A stretch of DNA of 64,000 nt from GAS188 sp035949255 (lineage in GTDB: Bacteria; Pseudomonadota; Alphaproteobacteria; Rhizobiales; Beijerinckiaceae), in the NCBI GenBank assembly GCA_035949255.1, contig DASZIL010000208.1, forward strand, positions 1 through 64,000, read 5' to 3'. The position numbers and the translations under genes were made by a program. Under the pieces are notes generated by a model. It was given only the letters and a program-made list of their open reading frames with translations. It did not search any database and had not been told where the DNA came from. Of the stretch, positions 15,920 to 24,299 are shown in pieces (the stretch's first letter is position 1; each line of letters begins with the position of its first letter).

Positions 15920-17080
15920 TTACACGCACACTCGATATTCGGGGGCGAGCCCACTCAGCACTTCGCACCCTTGCCCGGTCACGACAATCGTGTGCCCTAG
16001 AGACATCGCGAGGTTGTGTAGGGAATCGATCAGTATCGCATGTAGGAACAGCACCATCCCAGGGCGCGTAGGGGTCGGGTTGCCGAAATAAATCATGGGC
16101 GGCACGTCCATCCAGGATGGTCGGAAAGTGGCACCGAGCGAGTAGCCGCATGCACCCAGGCGCGATGCCCCGAATCCGGCGTCGTCGAAAACGCGGCGAT
16201 GTGCTTCGTCGATCTCGCCGAGCGGCCGCCCCGGCCGCACTGCCTCGGTCATTGCCGCTAGCGCGTCTCGGGTCGCCTCGTACATGCCACGCTGTCGATG
16301 GTCGGGCTGGCCGATGGCGACAGTCCGCATCAGACACGCACAATAGTAACGATAGCTCGCGGCAAACTCGAGCGTTAGCTGGTCCACGGCGCTGAGATAA
16401 CGGTAGCCAGTCGCGCTACGGACGAGGAGCGCCCGATCGCCCGAACCCAAGACGGGGCCAGACGGTGGCGGATCACCCCCGCCTTCCAGGATGACCTTCG
16501 CCCCCGCCGCCGCGATATTGCCCTCGAAAGCGCCGGGGCGCGCCGTCGCCACCATGGCAACAAGCGCGTCGTCGGCGAGCGCTGCAGCCTTTCGCACATA
16601 GGCGAGCTCGGCGGGTGACTTGGTGACGCGAAGCTCACGGACGAGATCGGAGGAATCGATCAGCACGCACCAGCCATCGAGTCGGCGGCGCACGCGTTCG
16701 TAGTTGAGGCCAGTCAGACCGAAGGTGTTGAGCTCGATTCCGACGCGGCTTCCTTGCAGCCCCTTTTCATCAAGAATCGCCTTGAGATCCCGCGCCGGAT
16801 CCGCCCCTTCCAAATCGTACCAGATGCGTATGTCTTCAATGATGGAGGTGCGTCGAGCTTGCTCCAGATCGGGCCGCCGCGTCAGCAGCGTGATCGGCTG
16901 GTCATCGGCAGTAAGAATCGCGCATTGGAAGAAGACGAATCCACCGCTGTCAAACCCGGTGAGGTAATAGTGGCTTTCCTGTGCGAAGATCAACAGCCCG
17001 GCCAAATCGGCTTCGCGCAGCGCCGCGCGGGCGCGCGCCATCCTCTCCACGAACTCTCGCCGCTCAAAGTGGAGTGCCAT
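15920..17080 (-). CDS. M24 creatinase/Xaa-Pro peptidase-like hydrolase with non-metal site
   Basis: 386-residue pita-bread protein with the creatinase N-terminal domain (about 8-150) and an M24 C-terminal domain. The N-domain opens MALHFERREFVERMARARAA and contains YYLTGFDSGGF. In the catalytic domain the classic metal ligands are missing: the GHG motif is GYSLGATFRPSW, and the second acidic position is replaced in VLFLHAILID. This resembles the creatinase/ectoine-hydrolase branch, where catalysis does not need two metals. Expected to hydrolyse a C-N bond in a small guanidino, amidino or cyclic amide compound. GGAG precedes the ATG at 17080. It lies 32 bases upstream of the M20 gene, so the two are co-transcribed. 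Confidence 0.82.
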   Translation of the reverse strand: MALHFERREFVERMARARAALREADLAGLLIFAQESHYYLTGFDSGGFVFFQCAILTADDQPITLLTRRPDLEQARRTSIIEDIRIWYDLEGADPARDLKAILDEKGLQGSRVGIELNTFGLTGLNYERVRRRLDGWCVLIDSSDLVRELRVTKSPAELAYVRKAAALADDALVAMVATARPGAFEGNIAAAGAKVILEGGGDPPPSGPVLGSGDRALLVRSATGYRYLSAVDQLTLEFAASYRYYCACLMRTVAIGQPDHRQRGMYEATRDALAAMTEAVRPGRPLGEIDEAHRRVFDDAGFGASRLGACGYSLGATFRPSWMDVPPMIYFGNPTPTRPGMVLFLHAILIDSLHNLAMSLGHTIVVTGQGCEVLSGLAPEYRVCV

Positions 17081-17162
17081 CCTGTCTCCGTGTCTCGACC
17101 GATAACACGCGTCCCGCAGCCTGCGATTGCGCAGGCCGCCCGCGCAAACGTGCAAAAGGGAG

Positions 17163-17202
17163 TTCCGAGCGCGTCCGGGCCAAATGCAGGCCGCGCTCGG
17201 AA
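17163..17202 (-). promoter_or_regulatory. Large stem-loop downstream of the binding protein gene
   Basis: An 11-base perfect stem (17163-17173 with 17192-17202) encloses an 18-base loop. It sits between the binding protein stop at 17219 and the M24 start at 17080, inside the leftward operon. Such hairpins commonly protect the 3' end of binding protein mRNA or attenuate downstream genes. On the minus strand it is followed by CTCCCTTTT about 12 bases later, so partial termination is possible. Confidence 0.55.
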
Positions 17203-17218
17203 AGGACCGCCGCCTAGC

Positions 17219-18412
17219 CTACTGCAGGAGCCAGCTCGCCCAGCGAGAGATCACCTTATCGCGGTTTTCCGCCCACCAGGCCGAGTTGTAGACGTACATT
17301 TGCTTCTTGATGTCAGGGGCAGTCGGCAGAACCGAGAGCCTCTCGGCCGGAAGGTAGTCGACCGCCTTGTTGTTCACGAATCCATAGGGGATAAGCAGCG
17401 AGAGGCGGGCCTGTGGTACTGGCATCGTTATGAAGGCCGTGAACTTCATCGCGTTCTCGCGATTCGGTGCTCCCTTCGGAACGGCCCAGCAATCGGTCCG
17501 CAACGCTCCTTGGCGCCAGGAAACTTCGACGGGCGCGCCCTTCGCCTGAATGGCCGCGATGCGGCCGTTCCACGCGATGCCCATGGTGACTTCCTTGTCG
17601 TTTAAGAGCTGCGCCGGGATGGCGCCCGCTTCCCACCACTTGACCACGGCAGGCTTGATCTTCGCGAGGCTCGCATACGCTTTGTCGACGTCGATCGGAT
17701 AGACCTTCTCCATCGGCACACCAGCTGCCATGGTTGCAGACTCGAGATCGGGCACCAAACCGCCCGAGCCCGCCGGCATCGTGCGGCCCCCGGGAAATTT
17801 ATTGGTATCCCAAAAATCGGCCCAGCCGTCCGGCTTCGCGCCCTTGAACACATCCGTTCGGTATGCGCAGACTTGCCCGTATGGCAACATGTCGAGGGCG
17901 TATTTGTGGCTGAAAGCTTCGTCGATGTTGGCGGTGTCAACCAAGCTGTAATCGATCTCTTCCCAATAGTCCCCCTTGCTCTTTAGGTTGATGACGTCTG
18001 CAAGGTCGAACTCGGCGACATCCCACTCGACGTTCTTCGTGTCGACCATCGCTTTCACTTTGACTACGTCCGGGCCTTCCGACTCGATCACCTTGATGCC
18101 CGACAAGCGCTCAAAGGGTTCGAAATAGGCCTTACGTTGGGCTTCTTGGAAAGCTCCACCGTAGGAGCTCACGCGCACGACACCCTTGCCCTTGAGACGT
18201 TCGGGGATCGAGGTGATTTCCGGAAGCGTCACAGTCTCGGCTGCAAGCGCGTACGGATTGCCAAATAGCCTGCCTAACCCTGTGACCACGCCGACTCCAA
18301 GCGCCAATCGGCCCACCGAATGGAGGAACTGGCGGCGACCGTAATCGGCCGCATGCGGCGACCGCAGCGCAAGCGACAACAGAGACTCGATGAATTTCCG
18401 ATTTTCCGCCAT
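17219..18412 (-). CDS. Spermidine/putrescine-type ABC transporter substrate-binding protein
   Basis: 397-residue periplasmic binding protein of the PotD/PotF class. The N-terminus is long (about 57 residues) with a twin-arginine motif GRRQFLHSVG before a hydrophobic stretch and an ALAAE cleavage region, so Tat export is likely. The mature part opens GKGVVRVSSYGGAFQEAQRK, typical of this family, and later has DMLPYGQVCAYRTDVF and IAWNGRIAAIQAKGA. Aromatic residues (WWEAGAIPAQ, WRQG) line the expected pocket. GGAG lies upstream of the start. It belongs with the two permeases upstream and the divergent ATPase. The ligand may be a polyamine or another cationic or amide compound. Confidence 0.9.
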   Translation of the reverse strand: MAENRKFIESLLSLALRSPHAADYGRRQFLHSVGRLALGVGVVTGLGRLFGNPYALAAETVTLPEITSIPERLKGKGVVRVSSYGGAFQEAQRKAYFEPFERLSGIKVIESEGPDVVKVKAMVDTKNVEWDVAEFDLADVINLKSKGDYWEEIDYSLVDTANIDEAFSHKYALDMLPYGQVCAYRTDVFKGAKPDGWADFWDTNKFPGGRTMPAGSGGLVPDLESATMAAGVPMEKVYPIDVDKAYASLAKIKPAVVKWWEAGAIPAQLLNDKEVTMGIAWNGRIAAIQAKGAPVEVSWRQGALRTDCWAVPKGAPNRENAMKFTAFITMPVPQARLSLLIPYGFVNNKAVDYLPAERLSVLPTAPDIKKQMYVYNSAWWAENRDKVISRWASWLLQ

Positions 18413-18576
18413 TGGTCATCTCCTTTGTCTTTCTTTGATCACCCCCTGCCGCATCGGCATTGGTCCTCCGCATCCGTATCACCAGATCCGCGCCGTTTGG
18501 AATCTCATGGGCTGCGGAAGTTGAACGCATGAACGTCGCAAATAGGGCATTATCCTCCCCAGACTTGGCAACCTCT

Positions 18577-19473
18577 TCAAATGCCCGCCGGCCTCATGTT
18601 TCGGCTAGCGGTTTCATTGTTCTGCACCGGCGCGTCGGCCGCTGTGGACGTTCGCAAGCGCTCCGACCGCCGGCGGAAAAGCTCCGTGGCCAGGAACAGC
18701 GCCCCTGTAAAAGCGATCAAGATCGTAGAAACCGCGGCGATCGTGGGGTCGATCTCAAAACGGATGCTCTGCCACATCTTGCGAGGCAGTGTCACAGCGG
18801 TCGTTCCCGAGATGAACAGGGCTACGATCAACTCGTCAAACGACGAGATGAATGCGAATAACGCCCCCGCCAGTACACCAGGGCGAATGATCGGGAGCGT
18901 CACCTGCCAGAACGTGCGCCACGGTGTCGCTCCAAGGTTCATTGCCGCATATTCGAGCCGCTCGTCGAAACCTTGCAACGTCGCGGATACATTAATGACC
19001 ACGAAGGGAACCGCCAGACAGGTGTGCACCAGAATGAGCGCAATGGGACTTCCGATTAGCCCCATCTGCGCATAGAAGAAATAGACGCCGATTGCCACGA
19101 TGATGACTGGCGCGATGAGGGGCGAGATAATGAAAGCATTGATCAACGTTTTGCCTGGGAATCGGCCACGTACCAGTCCGAGCGCGGCCGGCGTGCCCAG
19201 AGCGGTTGCCAGGACCATGACGATGAGCCCGATCCAGATGCTCAGCCAGGCGGCGTCAAGCCAGTCGGAGCGACCGAAAAAGTTTTGGTACCACTGAAGA
19301 CTGAAACCGGGGGGAGGAAAGCTCAGATACTTGGCCGAGGAGAACGACAGAGGCGCGATGATCAGTATCGGGAAGATCAGGTAGAACAGCACGAGTGCAG
19401 CGATGGTTCCAAGCCAGATGCCGACCGCGCCCGGCCGTTTCAAAGCGCGCTGGGGTCGATTTTTCTTTCTCAT
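18577..19473 (-). CDS. ABC transporter permease, PotC-like
   Basis: 298-residue inner-membrane permease with about six helices. The cytoplasmic EAA loop reads EYAAMNLGATPWRTFWQVTLP, the site that docks the ATPase. Helices include IAALVLFYLIFPILIIAPLS and FIISPLIAPVIIVAIGVYFF. ATG at 19473 is chosen over the upstream 19584 because it overlaps the stop of the upstream permease gene in an ATGA and begins the basic lead-in MRKKNRPQRALKR. It forms the second membrane subunit with the PotB-like protein. Confidence 0.92.
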   Translation of the reverse strand: MRKKNRPQRALKRPGAVGIWLGTIAALVLFYLIFPILIIAPLSFSSAKYLSFPPPGFSLQWYQNFFGRSDWLDAAWLSIWIGLIVMVLATALGTPAALGLVRGRFPGKTLINAFIISPLIAPVIIVAIGVYFFYAQMGLIGSPIALILVHTCLAVPFVVINVSATLQGFDERLEYAAMNLGATPWRTFWQVTLPIIRPGVLAGALFAFISSFDELIVALFISGTTAVTLPRKMWQSIRFEIDPTIAAVSTILIAFTGALFLATELFRRRSERLRTSTAADAPVQNNETASRNMRPAGI

Positions 19474-20348
19474 GTCCGCGCTCGCCCAAACGCCTGCTCG
19501 ACGCCCAGCGTTCGCACGAAAACGGCGAATATCAGTAGCGCCGCGGCGAGCAGGACCACGGCGAGAGCAGATGCAAGGGGCCAATTGAAAAGGTCCACCT
19601 GCTGCTGAATGAGCACCGCTACCATAATATCCTGTGGGCCGCCCACGAGTGCCGGCGTGATGAAAAAGCCGAGGGCGAGTACGAACACCAGGAGACAGCC
19701 TGCCGACACGCCCGGTAGTGAGAGGGGTAGCACCACCTGCCGGAAGACATTGATCGGCTTGGCACCAAGGCCTTGCGCCGCCCGCAATAAGTTTTCATCG
19801 ATGCCGCGCATGACGCCGTAGAGAGGCAGGATCATGAACGGCAGCAGCACATGAATCATGGCGACGTAGACGGCAAAGGTGGTGTTAAGTAGTCGCACTG
19901 GCTCCTCGATTATGCCAAGCGAGAGGAGGAGCTGATTGATGATTCCTTGTCTTCCTAGCAGGACCATCCAGGCGTAGGTGCGCACGAGAATGCTGGTCCA
20001 AAACGGCACCAGCACAAGAATTATGAGGAGGTTCGACTTCGCCCGGTCGACGCGAGCCAGTACATAGGCCACGGGATAGCCGAGCAATAGTGATGCGAAG
20101 GTCACGATCAGACCGATCCGAACCGTCAGCCAGAGGACGTGAAGATAGACACCGGTGTCAACGATCTGCAGGAAGTTGTCTGCTGTCCAGCGCGGCTCGT
20201 GGATGCTGCGAAACATCATGGCCGCGACCGGATAGGCGTAAAACAGGCCAAGATACACAAGGAGCGGCATCAGCAAGATGAAGTAGCCGATCTGCGTGCG
20301 GCTGCGATGCGCGCGAACTGTTGCCGAGCTCTCAGCGGCAATCGTCAT
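19470..20348 (-). CDS. ABC transporter permease, PotB-like
   Basis: 292-residue inner-membrane permease, first gene of the leftward run. Helices include FILLMPLLVYLGLFYAYPVA and LIILVLVPFWTSILVRTYAW; the latter carries the conserved PFW motif of PotB-type proteins. The EAA loop is LRAAQGLGAKPINVFRQVVL. Its stop overlaps the start of the PotC-like gene by four bases, so the two are translationally coupled. Part of the polyamine-type uptake system with the binding protein at 17219-18412 and the ATPase at 20700-21836. Confidence 0.92.
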   Translation of the reverse strand: MTIAAESSATVRAHRSRTQIGYFILLMPLLVYLGLFYAYPVAAMMFRSIHEPRWTADNFLQIVDTGVYLHVLWLTVRIGLIVTFASLLLGYPVAYVLARVDRAKSNLLIILVLVPFWTSILVRTYAWMVLLGRQGIINQLLLSLGIIEEPVRLLNTTFAVYVAMIHVLLPFMILPLYGVMRGIDENLLRAAQGLGAKPINVFRQVVLPLSLPGVSAGCLLVFVLALGFFITPALVGGPQDIMVAVLIQQQVDLFNWPLASALAVVLLAAALLIFAVFVRTLGVEQAFGRART

Positions 20349-20699
20349 TGCTTCTGCGTTCCTCCACGTGCCCTTTGCGAACGTCCGTGGAAACTGGTTT
20401 CGGAATGAGAATAAGCGGCGCGTTCTTCACGTCAATCGCCTCGCGCGGATCAAATGCTCGGCTGATCGCTCGACACATCTTTCACAAGCGACGGCAGAAC
20501 CCTACTTTCATCCGCGACTTCGAAAGTCTGGCGGCAAAATTCACTTCCACCTTTGGATGTGGGATTGGGGCCAGGTGGGGCAGCACTTCCCCGGGTTGCA
20601 CATGGATCCGGGGCCGCCGAGCGTTCGCCGAGCATGGGAATGACGCAACTATCGAAATTTGATTTATTGTGTTGGGGAAGATTTTCGGATCGAAAAGTC
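20349..20699. other. Divergent promoter region between permease and ATPase genes
   Basis: About 350 bases from which the permease operon runs left and the ATPase gene runs right. It must carry both promoters. I see relatively A/T-rich segments near 20640-20700 but no element I can name with confidence, and no gene. Confidence 0.45.
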
Positions 20700-21836
20700 A
20701 TGACCGTACGCGCGCCGGAACTTTCTACCGAGGCGAGGACTGTTCGAAAGGGCGTGTCAGGCGCGTCGGTCTTCCTCGACCGCCTCGACAAGCGCTACGG
20801 CGAGGTCGTCGCGGTTTCCGACCTCAGCCTCACCATCGAGCCTGGCGAATTTATCACATTTCTCGGGCCGAGTGGCTCGGGCAAGACCACTACGCTCATG
20901 ATGATCGCCGGTTTCGAATTCCCGACGGCCGGCGAGATCTACATCGACGCGCAGCCCATCGTGCGGACACCGCCCTACCGCCGCAACATCGGAATGGTCT
21001 TCCAGAATTATGCCCTGTTCCCGCATATGACCGTGGCCGAGAACGTAGGCTTTCCGCTCAAGCAGCGCGGCGTGGACAAGCGCGTAATCGCTACTCGCAT
21101 CGCAGACGTGTTGGAGATCGTGCAGCTGTCGGGCCACCAAGCCCGGTACCCTCGACAGCTCTCGGGCGGCCAGCAGCAACGCATCGCTCTGGCTCGTGCC
21201 GTCATCTTCAACCCGCGCGTGCTACTCATGGACGAGCCGCTCAGCGCATTGGACAAGCAGCTGCGTGAGGGCCTACAGCTCGAGATAAAGCGCCTCCACG
21301 AACAGCTCGGCATCACCTTCATTTATGTGACACACGATCAGCGCGAGGCCCTCGTGATGTCCGATCGAATCGCTGTCATGAATAACGGCCAGATAGAGCA
21401 AGTGGGAAGCCCAGCCGACTTGTACGACCGCCCGGTCAATCGGTTCGTGGCATCCTTCGTCGGAGAATCGAACTTTCTGGAGGGCACGGTCGTCGGCAAC
21501 GAGGGCGGTAGGATCGTGGTCAGCGTCGGTGGCACCACAGTAAAGGCTCTTGGCCATCGCCCGGCGCAGATCGGCGCCCTAGTTGCTTGTATGGTGCGCC
21601 CGGAGAAAATCCAGTGTTGGGACGGCCGCGACGCCTCGCAAGAAACGGGCATGAACACACTTCCGGCAGTAGTGCGCGATGTCACGTTCGTCGGGGAAAC
21701 GCATCGCTACCTACTTGAGGCCAATTGCGGGGCGTTCATCGTGCTAAAGCAGCAACACCGATTTAACATTCGCTCACACGCCCTTGCCGAACCCGTGACG
21801 ATTAAGTGGCACGTCGAAGACACGTTGGTGGTTTGA
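20700..21836 (+). CDS. ABC transporter ATPase, PotA-like
   Basis: 378-residue cytoplasmic ATPase of the polyamine/iron/thiosulfate uptake class. Walker A is GPSGSGKTTT, the Q loop is GMVFQNYALFPHMTV, the signature is LSGGQQQRIALARA, Walker B is VLLMDEPLSALD, and the switch His is in VTHDQREAL. A C-terminal TOBE domain (about 285-378) includes VVRDVTFVGETHRYLLE. ATG at 20700 is chosen because the domain follows directly; an in-frame ATG at 20634 would add 22 residues. It is encoded divergently from its binding protein and permeases, so the system is split over two transcripts. Confidence 0.92.
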   Translation: MTVRAPELSTEARTVRKGVSGASVFLDRLDKRYGEVVAVSDLSLTIEPGEFITFLGPSGSGKTTTLMMIAGFEFPTAGEIYIDAQPIVRTPPYRRNIGMVFQNYALFPHMTVAENVGFPLKQRGVDKRVIATRIADVLEIVQLSGHQARYPRQLSGGQQQRIALARAVIFNPRVLLMDEPLSALDKQLREGLQLEIKRLHEQLGITFIYVTHDQREALVMSDRIAVMNNGQIEQVGSPADLYDRPVNRFVASFVGESNFLEGTVVGNEGGRIVVSVGGTTVKALGHRPAQIGALVACMVRPEKIQCWDGRDASQETGMNTLPAVVRDVTFVGETHRYLLEANCGAFIVLKQQHRFNIRSHALAEPVTIKWHVEDTLVV

Positions 21837-21985
21837 TCGCAATCTTTGCGCCCCGGCGGCTCATTCGCTCGTCGGACCTCCCGCACGCTAGTCGGACCAA
21901 ACGCGGACATCGCTGAACCGACCCGATTGACCCCAATCGGACATTGGCCGTCGCGAGATCGGAGCGTGGGGCTGCCGAGCGGCAT

Positions 21986-22957
21986 CTAGTGGGGCGGTGG
22001 ATACGCTGCGTCGATTGTCTGAAGCTCGTGCGGCGTGAGCGTCAGGGAGAGCGCGACGGCGTTCTCCTTTACATGCGCCCCGGAACCGGATTCCGGAATT
22101 GCAATGACGTTACCGCTTCGGATAGTCCAGGCCAACGCAACAGCGGCCGCCGAACAACCGTATGCTGCGCCAATACGGGCAAGCATGGGATCCCTCGCCA
22201 GGCTGGCGCCGAGGCCGCCGAGCGGCGAATAGGCCATCAGCGGCATGCCATGCTGCTCGCACCATGGCAGCAGGTCATTTTCAATGCGGCGGTCGCCGAG
22301 GTTGTAACGGACCTGATTGGTCGCGCAGCGATCGCCGTGTGGAATATGGAAGAGCTGTTTCATGTCGCTGACACTGAAGTTGGACACGCCCCAGGCGCGA
22401 ATCTTCCCCGCCGTGCGTAGACTTTCGAACGCCGTCACAATAACGGAGAGGTCGGCGCCCCTATCTCGCCAGTGCGCGAGGTAGAGATCGAGGTGATCCG
22501 TGCCGAGACGGGCGAGGCTCGCCTTACAAGCACGCGCGATGGCATCTCCCGTCGTCATGTGATCCACTTTGGAGACGAGAAATACGCGGTCGCGTTGACC
22601 GGCAATCACGCGACCGATCAATTCCTCGGAGCGGCCGTTGCCGTACCCCTCCGCCGTGTCAATCAACGTCATACCGAGGGAAAGGCCTGTGCGCAGCGCT
22701 TCTTCCTCAACGGCTTCCGGATGTCTCCCCTGTCCGAGATGCCAAGAGCCCTGTCCTAGCGCCGGGACAACGGTCCCATCGTGGAACTTTACAATACGCC
22801 CTCCAACGTTCGAATCGATGGCGGTGGCCGCCGCAAAAGCCGATGCACCTGATAGCCCCGTAAACATCGCGCTGACGGCGGGCAGCGATGAGGCGAGCGC
22901 CGCGCAAAGTCCATTAAATTCGCGCCGGTCCAACAGCTGCTTGTTCATTTCTTTCAT
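21986..22957 (-). CDS. Aldo/keto reductase with twin-arginine leader
   Basis: 323-residue NADPH-dependent reductase fold. The catalytic tetrad is visible: Asp and Tyr in DTAEGYGNG, Lys in LVSKVDH, His in LAHWRD. VSNFSVSDMKQL, MAYSPLGGLG and VIAIPESGSG match the cofactor and barrel motifs. Unusually, residues 1-45 are a leader with DRREFNGLCA, a hydrophobic stretch and ASAFA, suggesting Tat export of the folded, cofactor-loaded enzyme. ATG at 22957 is chosen; 22948 is also possible. It faces the ATPase gene convergently. Probably reduces an aldehyde from the substrates handled by this cluster. Confidence 0.88.
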   Translation of the reverse strand: MKEMNKQLLDRREFNGLCAALASSLPAVSAMFTGLSGASAFAAATAIDSNVGGRIVKFHDGTVVPALGQGSWHLGQGRHPEAVEEEALRTGLSLGMTLIDTAEGYGNGRSEELIGRVIAGQRDRVFLVSKVDHMTTGDAIARACKASLARLGTDHLDLYLAHWRDRGADLSVIVTAFESLRTAGKIRAWGVSNFSVSDMKQLFHIPHGDRCATNQVRYNLGDRRIENDLLPWCEQHGMPLMAYSPLGGLGASLARDPMLARIGAAYGCSAAAVALAWTIRSGNVIAIPESGSGAHVKENAVALSLTLTPHELQTIDAAYPPPH

Positions 22958-23375
22958 CTTCACCACGCGATTACCCTCTATGTTGCATGTAGAGCAGACT
23001 TGGCGTCGAACCATGGAACCGGCGCGAATGACTCAAATTCCGTCACCGGTGATGTGCGCGCTCTGCGTTGTTCGGTGGCTTGGGCCGACTGGCCGGAACA
23101 TCACTGCATTTTCCTTGCGCGACCGCTACCGCCGATCAAGCGACAATGACGAGTGATGCCGGCCGTCGACAGCACCATGGGAAGCCAAGACGGCGGCGCG
23201 CACGCCTGACCGGTACGTTCGAGATCTCGATGACGACCGTTGGACCGCCGCAGTATTGGCATGGCGGACGGGGATCGGGTTTGCGGAGCGGAATTTTTCA
23301 GCTCAGCCGCGTCGACGATAGCACGATCGCCGCGTCGCGTGGTAAGTCAAACCCTGATCACGAGCGGACACCTGG
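22958..23375. other. Divergent intergenic region with a near-palindrome
   Basis: About 420 bases between the leftward reductase and the rightward deacetylase operon. At 22977-22995 there is an imperfect 19-base palindrome (CTCTA...TAGAG) close to the reductase start that could bind a regulator. A stretch near 23190-23320 reads DRYVRDLDDDRWTAAVLAWR in one frame and looks like a gene tail, but it has no start and I do not recognise it. Confidence 0.4.
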
Positions 23376-24299
23376 ATGTCGATGATCGGTTATCCACGCG
23401 ATCTCGTCGGCTACGCCGACAAGGCACCACACCCGCGCTGGCCCGGCGGCGGGCGGATCGCGGTCAATTTCGTCCTCAATTACGAGGAAGGCGGCGAGCG
23501 CTCGGTGCTGCACGGCGACGCGTGCTCGGAAACGCGGCTCGCCGATCTTTTTGCGGCGGCGCCAGTCCGAGGCGCGCGCGATCTCAATATCGAATCGGCG
23601 TATGAATATGGCAGCAGGGTCGGCTTCTGGCGTCTGATGCGTATTTTTGCCGAACGGCAAGTGCCGCTGACCATCTACGCCGTGGGCATGGCCCTCGAGC
23701 GCAACCCGCATGCCGCCGAGGCAATGGCTTACCAGGGCTGCGAGATCGTCGGCCATGGCTGGCGCTGGCTCGACTATCGAGATATCGACGAGGCGACCGA
23801 GCGCGAGCACATCCGGCTCTCAGTAGAGTTGATCCGCAGTCTCGTCGGAGTTCGCCCGGTCGGCTGGTACGTGGGAACGCCCAGCGCCAACACTCGGCGG
23901 CTCGTCGTGGAGGAAGGTGGCTTCCTCTATGACAGCGACGCCTACAATGACGAGCTGCCATACTGGACGTACGAGTATGGCCGACCGCATCTCATTATTC
24001 CGCACTCGCTCGACGATAACGACACCCGTCTCGCGCGCGGTCTTGGCTGGGGACAGGCCCAGGATTTCTTCATCTCGCTGCGCGACAATTTCGATGCGCT
24101 CTACGGCGAGGGGGAGTCGGCGCCCAAGTTGATGACCGTCGCGGTCCATTGCCGCCTCGCCGGCAAGCCGGCTCGCGCAGCCGCTTTCGCACGGTTCATC
24201 GATCATGTCCTGGGCCATGACAAGGTCTGGATTTGCCGTCGCGACGCGATTGCCGAGCACTGGCGGCGGCTCCACCCGGCGCGCGGAGCGCTTCCATGA
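23376..24299 (+). CDS. Polysaccharide deacetylase family protein, PuuE allantoinase-like
   Basis: 307-residue NodB-type (carbohydrate esterase 4) protein. The start MSMIGYPRDLVGYADKAPHP and AVNFVLNYEEGGERSVLHGD match the PuuE group, which opens allantoin to allantoate without the metal of classical allantoinases. Other conserved parts are AYEYGSRVGFWRLMRIF, EIVGHGWRWLDYR and DSDAYNDELPYW. First gene of a rightward run; its stop overlaps the next start in an ATGA. In this setting it may open a cyclic ureide or hydantoin-like ring rather than allantoin itself. That is inference from the neighbours. Confidence 0.85.
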   Translation: MSMIGYPRDLVGYADKAPHPRWPGGGRIAVNFVLNYEEGGERSVLHGDACSETRLADLFAAAPVRGARDLNIESAYEYGSRVGFWRLMRIFAERQVPLTIYAVGMALERNPHAAEAMAYQGCEIVGHGWRWLDYRDIDEATEREHIRLSVELIRSLVGVRPVGWYVGTPSANTRRLVVEEGGFLYDSDAYNDELPYWTYEYGRPHLIIPHSLDDNDTRLARGLGWGQAQDFFISLRDNFDALYGEGESAPKLMTVAVHCRLAGKPARAAAFARFIDHVLGHDKVWICRRDAIAEHWRRLHPARGALP

